From: Ceratorhiza oryzae-sativae | Taxonomy: Eukaryota; Basidiomycota; Agaricomycetes; Cantharellales; Ceratobasidiaceae | Assembly: GCA_030998015.1 (NCBI GenBank) | Contig: JARWMV010000178.1 | Span: 1-27,706, forward strand | Length of the DNA stretch: 27,706 nt | Direction of reading: 5' to 3' | Part shown: in pieces, positions 23,945-27,706 of the stretch | Layout of the letters: every line of letters starts with the position of its first letter | Numbering within the stretch: position 1 is the stretch's first letter | Made by a program: the position numbers and the translations under genes | Notes under the pieces: model-generated | The model's input: the letters and a program-made list of their open reading frames with translations, nothing else | Databases searched by the model: none | What the model was told of the DNA's origin: nothing

Positions 23945-24345
23945 AATTTGAAACCATGAATTTGATGACAACGGTTAAAAATCACCACACTACAAGCTTA
24001 TTTAATTTAGGAACTGAGAAATTTCTTTTTAACTCTATTAGAACTCAAAAATTATTAGTTGTTTTAAGTAAATTATTCGGTAAAAATGTTAAATTGCAAT
24101 TAGTGAGATTATACAACCCTTTCAAAGACAGTAAAATCTTAGCTCAACTTATTGGATTAAATGGTAAAGATTATAAATTCTATAAAATAGAAGATATGCT
24201 ATTTTCACGAGCAGTCATAAATAAAAATTTAAATAGAAATAGTAATCTAATCGAATTTACTCAAATGGCTACTATCCTTAACGGAATTAAAATAAGATTA
24301 GCGGGTAGACTTATAACTCAAAACATTGTACCTGCAGAGTGTCTT
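23945..24345 (+). CDS. rps3: rps3 exon 2, mitochondrial ribosomal protein uS3 (central part)
   Basis: The frame shows the hallmark uS3 segments in order: TEKFLFNSIRTQKLLVVLSK, LFGKNVKLQLVRLYNPFKDS, KILAQLIGLNG and GIKIRLAGRLITQNIVP. The last one is the near-universal 'G-x-x-x-x-x-x-G-R-L' motif before the C-terminal strand. It is AT-rich with no repeat inside. It runs in frame into the intron 2 ORF. The 5' border is not fixed; the frame opens after a TAG at 23932. Product role: small-subunit mitochondrial ribosomal protein near the mRNA entry site. Confidence 0.75.
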
Positions 24346-24795
24346 GGGAAGACACTTGAGTGGGTGAAACTATCAAACTCCGGGGACACCCTAAAGCCTA
24401 TGGTACCAAGCTATAGTGGAAACACTATAAGTGGCTGGAGTAATTACCCAGGTACGGTAACAAGCCATAGGATGAATGAAAATGAAATGGGTTATCGCGG
24501 ATCTAAATCAGTCTCGCAATCAATCGAGGCTGTAAAAGAGCAACGAGTAGACGGTAGTTATTGCATTAGACCTACTATAAATACAATGCAATTAAGGTGT
24601 ACTCTAATGGGTTTCGAAAGAAACTATCAATTCAAAATCCCTTCTAACCAGTTAAACAAAGCACTATTTTCTACTTCTATTCAAGAACCTGTTCTAAATC
24701 CGTGGTTGGTGTCAGGACTTACCGACGCAGAGGGCTGCTTTACTATTACAATTAGTCCAAGCTCTAAAATGAAAACTAAATGGAAAGTATCAATA

Positions 24796-25047
24796 CCCCG
24801 CTTATCGGCTAAAATCTTAGGTGTAACCCAAGATTTCAGCCGATGCGCGTAGACCCGAGGGGTTTGGTTATCGAGGCCGCGTTCGCGGCGAGGTATTGCG
24901 AGGTACCCTGGAACTTTCAGTTCCAGGGTACCTCGGAATCAGACGCCGCGCGCACGCCAGGGCCGCCTTGGCTTGATTATTGACCTTAAGGTCAATATGA
25001 GCCAAGCTTGCTTGGCTTAAGCCAGGGCGTTCGCAGGCGTGCACGGG
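24796..25047 (+). mobile_element. E3 element with TCAATA duplication, inside HEG D
   Basis: TCAATA is at 24790-24795 and 25048-25053. Elsewhere the flanks of this family read TCATA on both sides, so the extra A is shared by both flanks here, as a true duplication requires. Removal of 258 bp rejoins GTA-TCA-ATA to AGT-TTT (VSI-SF) in frame. Confidence 0.85.
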
Positions 25048-25275
25048 TCAATAAGTTTTTCAATGAATTTACATATTAAGGATATGGCTTTATTAGAAAA
25101 ATTGAGATACACATTAGGTGTAGGTACAATCAGAACATCTAAAAATGGCTTGGCGATGTTTTCTGTGACGTCTGTTAAAGGATTGCAAGTAATTGTTGAT
25201 CATTTTGACAAATATCCACTTATTTCAGCCAAGTCAATTGACTTTTTAATATTTAAACAATGTTTTGAAATCATA

Positions 25276-25696
25276 CCCCCCGCTTAGGGTCAACCAGCAT
25301 TGTATTTATATATAAATACATGCTGTTGACCCGTGGGTATGGTTATCGAGGCCGCGTTCGCGGCGAGGTATTGCGAGGTACCCTGGAACTTTCAGTTCCA
25401 GGGTACCTCGGAATCAGACGCCGCGCGCACGCCAGGGCCGCCTTGGCTTGATTATTGACCTTAAGGTCAATATGAGCCAAGCTTGCTTGGCTTAAGCCAA
25501 GGCGTTCGCAGGCGTGCACGGGTCCCGCCGGCGTTAGAGGGAATCCTAAAGATTCCCTCGTAGAAAATGACGACCGTTCGTCATTTTCAGCCGGCGGCTA
25601 AATATCGATATTATGCCGCGCACTAGCAATCGCAAACGGTTGCGATTGCTCACGTTGGTTGGTGGGACAAGTCCCACCAGCAACTAACGCGCGCGG
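25276..25696 (+). mobile_element. E3 plus DHE, inside HEG D
   Basis: E3 (25276-25523, preceded by TCATA) runs without a gap into a reverse DHE (25524-25696). The codons on either side (GAA-ATC-ATA and AAA-CAT-TTG) meet in frame as EII-KHLTSEG. No second TCATA remains, so the DHE may have removed the right flank. Confidence 0.8.
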
Positions 25697-26006
25697 AAAC
25701 ATTTGACATCGGAAGGTATGTTAAGTTTAGTAGCTTTAAGAAGTTCTCTAAACTGGGGTCTTTCCGATAGCTTGAAAAAAGCTTTCCCAAATATTGTTCC
25801 TGTTAATAGACCTAATTATGTTTTTAAAGGTATCAGTGACCCAAATTGGCTGGCTGGATTTGCCAGTGGTGAAAGCTCCTTCCAAATTATTACTAGCCCA
25901 TCTAATTCGGTTGCTAATGCGGTCGATAACGTAAGGTTGAAATTTAGCATAATTTTAAATATTAGAGAGAAGGACCTTATTGAAGGGATAGCTCTTTTCT
26001 TAAAGT

Positions 26007-26390
26007 CCCGCCGGCGTTAGAGGGAATCCTAAAGATTCCCTCGTAGAAAATGACGACCGTTCGTCATTTTCAGCCGGCGGCTAAATATCGATATTATGCC
26101 GCGCACTAGCAATCGCAAACGGTTGCGATTGCTCACGTTGGTTGGTGGGACAAGTCCCACCAGCAACTAACGCGCGCGGGCCCCCGCTCTATCGGCTAAA
26201 ATCTTAGGTGTAACCCAAGATTTCAGCCGCCCTGCCTAGAGAACTGCGCTTTAGCGCACGTCTTGGCAGGGGTAATAAAGCGGAGGGTCAACGACCCGTG
26301 GGCATTGTTAACGAGGCCGCGTTCGCGGCGAGCCGCGCGCACGCCAGGGCCGCCTTGGCAAGCCAAGGCGTTCGCAGGCGTGCACGGGTC
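26007..26390 (-). mobile_element. composite DHE + E3 (384 bp), inside HEG D
   Basis: A reverse DHE (26007-26180) is followed by an E3 with the GCCAAGACGTGCGCTAAAGC hairpin. It is the inverse of 20884-21265 and 14324-14705. Removing exactly 384 bp joins AAG-T to AT-ACT, giving LFLK-Y-TELVD in frame. No convincing target duplication is seen. Confidence 0.8.
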
Positions 26391-26459
26391 ATACTGAATT
26401 GGTAGATCCTTCAGTAGTAACTATTTCTAAGAGTTATTACATTTCAGGTGAAACCGTCG

Positions 26460-26542
26460 ACCCCCCAAACTGCTATTCCTTGACAATTCCTTAGGAAATG
26501 TCAAGGATTGATGTTTGGGGGGCAGACGTCAATCTCCCGTCG
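26460..26542 (+). mobile_element. E4-type element with CCGTCG duplication, inside HEG D
   Basis: CCGTCG lies at 26454-26459 and 26537-26542. The element has the usual ACCCCCCAAAC/GTTTGGGGGG arms, but a different centre (GCTATTCCTTGACAATTCC / AGGAAATGTCAAGGA). Removal of 83 bp joins ACC-GTC-G to GT-ATA (TV-GI) in frame. Confidence 0.85.
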
Positions 26543-26924
26543 GTATACAAATTACTAAATTTTTAGATGTTGTTAATTTAATAATACCATTTTTCGAAAA
26601 GTATGGAATAGTCGGAATTAAAAGCTTAGACTTTATTGATTTTAAAAAAGCAGCTGACATTATTAAAAGTAAGAAGCATCGAAGTCCTGAAGGTTTCAAT
26701 GAAATCTTAAAATTAAAATCAGGTATGAATCGAAACAGAGAATGGTAATTATTAATTTTAAACTTGCTAATTTTTTGATTTTGTTCTAATAACCCACAGC
26801 CAATCTTAGGATGAAATGGAAGGATCCAAAACCACCCCCAAACAATGCAGCGTAGCTGCACATGTTTGGGGGTGTTTTTGGAAACATTTTTGGATTAATA
26901 TCTTTGTTCAACTGTATGATAAAT

Positions 26925-27077
26925 TTGAACGCCATGAAAAATACGGTGACTTTTGTTGAAAGAGGAGGATTCGCAAAAGGATATAACAACCTAAGTGATT
27001 GCTCAACATTTACTGCTAAAAATAAATTAGGTACTTATTCAGTTAAAGTATGGCTTTCTCATAAAGTAACTAACTAG
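26925..27077 (+). CDS. rps3: rps3 exon 3, mitochondrial ribosomal protein uS3 (C-terminal part)
   Basis: The frame reads AMKNTVTFVERGGFAKGYNN, LSDCSTFTAKNKLGTYSVKV and WLSHKVTN, with stop TAG 27075. This fits the classical uS3 C-terminal pattern that directly follows '...GRLxTQxIVP' (xTV-x-F-x-x-G-x-x-x-G / A-x-x-x-T-x-K-N-K-x-G-x-x-x-V). Hence exon 2 and exon 3 are halves of one gene separated by intron 2. The 5' splice border is approximate. No repeat lies within it. Confidence 0.72.
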   Translation: MNAMKNTVTFVERGGFAKGYNNLSDCSTFTAKNKLGTYSVKVWLSHKVTN

Positions 27078-27258
27078 CCCATAATAAGTTTTTGGCTTCA
27101 GCCCTGAAGGGCTCCTAACCCGACCGTGACCCTTGGGCAGCGCTCTTTGATCGCGCCTTTAGGCGCGGCCTAAGCGCTGAACGCACGCGAGGATTGGAGT
27201 CCGGAGAGGGCCCGGTCAGCCCAAATTTCGATCTAATTTAAATTACAGCCTTAAATAT

Positions 27259-27597
27259 CCGCCGGCGTTAGAGGGAATCCTAAAGATTCCCTCGTAGAAA
27301 ATGACGACCGTTCGTCATTTTCAGCCGGCGGCTAAATATCGATATTATGCCGCGCACTAGCAATCGCAAACGGTTGCGATTGCTCACGTTGGTTGGTGGG
27401 ACAAGTCCCACCAGCAACTAACGCGCGCGGGCCCCCGCTCTATCGGCTAAAATCTTAGGTGTAACCCAAGATTTCAGCCGCTAAAGCGGAGGGTCAACGA
27501 CCCGTGGGCATTGTTAACGAGGCCGCGTTCGCGGCGAGCCGCGCGCACGCCAGGGCCGCCTTGGCAAGCCAAGGCGTTCGCAGGCGTGCACGGGTAA
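27259..27597 (-). mobile_element. composite DHE + E3 downstream of rps3
   Basis: A reverse DHE (27259-27431) is joined to an E3 with the same junction (GCGGGCCCCCGCTCTATCGG) as at 26180. It lacks the GCCAAGACGTGCGC hairpin. It lies in AT-rich flank (AAATAT on the left, AATAAATATAAG on the right). Confidence 0.8.
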
Positions 27598-27706
27598 TAA
27601 ATATAAGAAATAAAAATTCAAGCCTCTCCCCTTTCGGATGGTGGCGTGTGCTACACAACAACCGTTGACCCCCAAACTGATGCAGCTATGCTGCATTGTT
27701 TGGGGG

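Larger units (their letters stand above)
24346..26748 (+). pseudogene. I-OnuI-type two-motif LAGLIDADG endonuclease (HEG D), interrupted by four repeats
   Basis: The frame is fused to rps3 exon 2 and passes through the intron core (WVKLSNSGDTLKPMVPSYSG, VKEQRVDGSYC, LRCTLMGFERNY). Then NPWLVSGLTDAEGCF is the first LAGLIDADG motif. Insert 1 (24796-25047) follows MKTKWKVSI. After it come SFSMNLHIKDMALLEKLRYT, LGVGTIRTS and DHFDKYPLISAKSIDFLIFK. Insert 2 (25276-25696) follows. The next block is KHLTSEGMLSLVALRSSLNW, GLSDSLKKAFP and NWLAGFASGESSF, the second motif (Ser where the family usually has Gly). Insert 3 (26007-26390) and insert 4 (26460-26542) precede GIQITKFLDVVNLIIPFFEK and the stop at 26746. 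All four rejoin in frame if cut exactly, and no other stop or frameshift is seen. Unless the inserts are removed or bypassed the gene is dead. Confidence 0.8.
24346..26915 (+). other. rps3 intron 2 (group I) carrying HEG D
   Basis: The core strings are GAAACTATCAAACTCCGGGG (about 24366-24385), CAAGCTATAGTGGAAACACT, GGTAACAAGCCATAGG, GTTATCGCGGATCTAAATC and GTAAAAGAGCAACGAGTAGA (24532-24551). The intron interrupts rps3 just after the GRLITQNIVP motif. That is the place where rps3 introns with I-OnuI-type endonucleases are known in filamentous fungi. After the HEG stop there are about 165 bases with one E4a hairpin (26835-26876) before exon 3. Confidence 0.65.

Overview
This window looks like fungal mitochondrial DNA, probably from an early-diverging or otherwise repeat-rich fungus. 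The evidence is: twelve organelle-type tRNA genes; a split rps3 gene (mitochondrial ribosomal protein uS3) with two group I introns that carry LAGLIDADG homing endonuclease (HEG) frames; an in-frame TGA where the paralogous intron frame has TGG (fungal mitochondrial code, UGA = Trp); AT-rich genes; and a very large load of GC-rich palindromic elements like the 'double-hairpin elements' described in chytrid and Allomyces mtDNA. All genes that can be oriented are on the + strand. No cox, cob, nad or atp gene is recognisable.

Layout. Bases 1-5100 are mostly palindromic repeats around tRNA-Met(CAU)-1, tRNA-Glu, two unidentified coding remnants (1316-1477 and 2968-3050) and the broken C-terminal end of a LAGLIDADG_2-type HEG (4312-4672). 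Bases 5100-9100 hold tRNA-Leu(UAA), a complete LAGLIDADG_2-type HEG cut by three repeat insertions (6962-8447), tRNA-Thr(UGU) and a 13-unit 23-bp tandem repeat. Bases 9100-19600 hold tRNA-Gln, Lys, Ala, Phe, Tyr, Met(CAU)-2 and (CAU)-3, at least one likely SSU rRNA fragment (17690-17757), and repeats. Bases 19715-27077 form one gene region: rps3 exon 1, intron 1 (HEG C, with a second HEG, B, lying inside it), rps3 exon 2, intron 2 (an I-OnuI-type HEG, D), rps3 exon 3.

The most striking pattern is how the repeats sit in the HEG genes. At least ten insertions of several distinct palindromic families interrupt HEG frames. Several are flanked by short direct duplications (CCTTTG, ATTGA, TTGA, CCGTCG, GTAG, TCAATA), and removing one duplication plus the element rejoins the conserved protein in frame. 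HEG D would become one uninterrupted two-motif LAGLIDADG protein after four such removals. The three rps3 exons carry no element. Two readings fit: recent mobile insertions that have killed non-essential HEGs, or elements that are removed or bypassed at the RNA or ribosome level. The clean essential exons favour the first, but only transcript data can decide.

Exon/intron borders, rRNA fragments and the two unidentified frames are approximate. Family assignments come from reading translated motifs, not from database searches.
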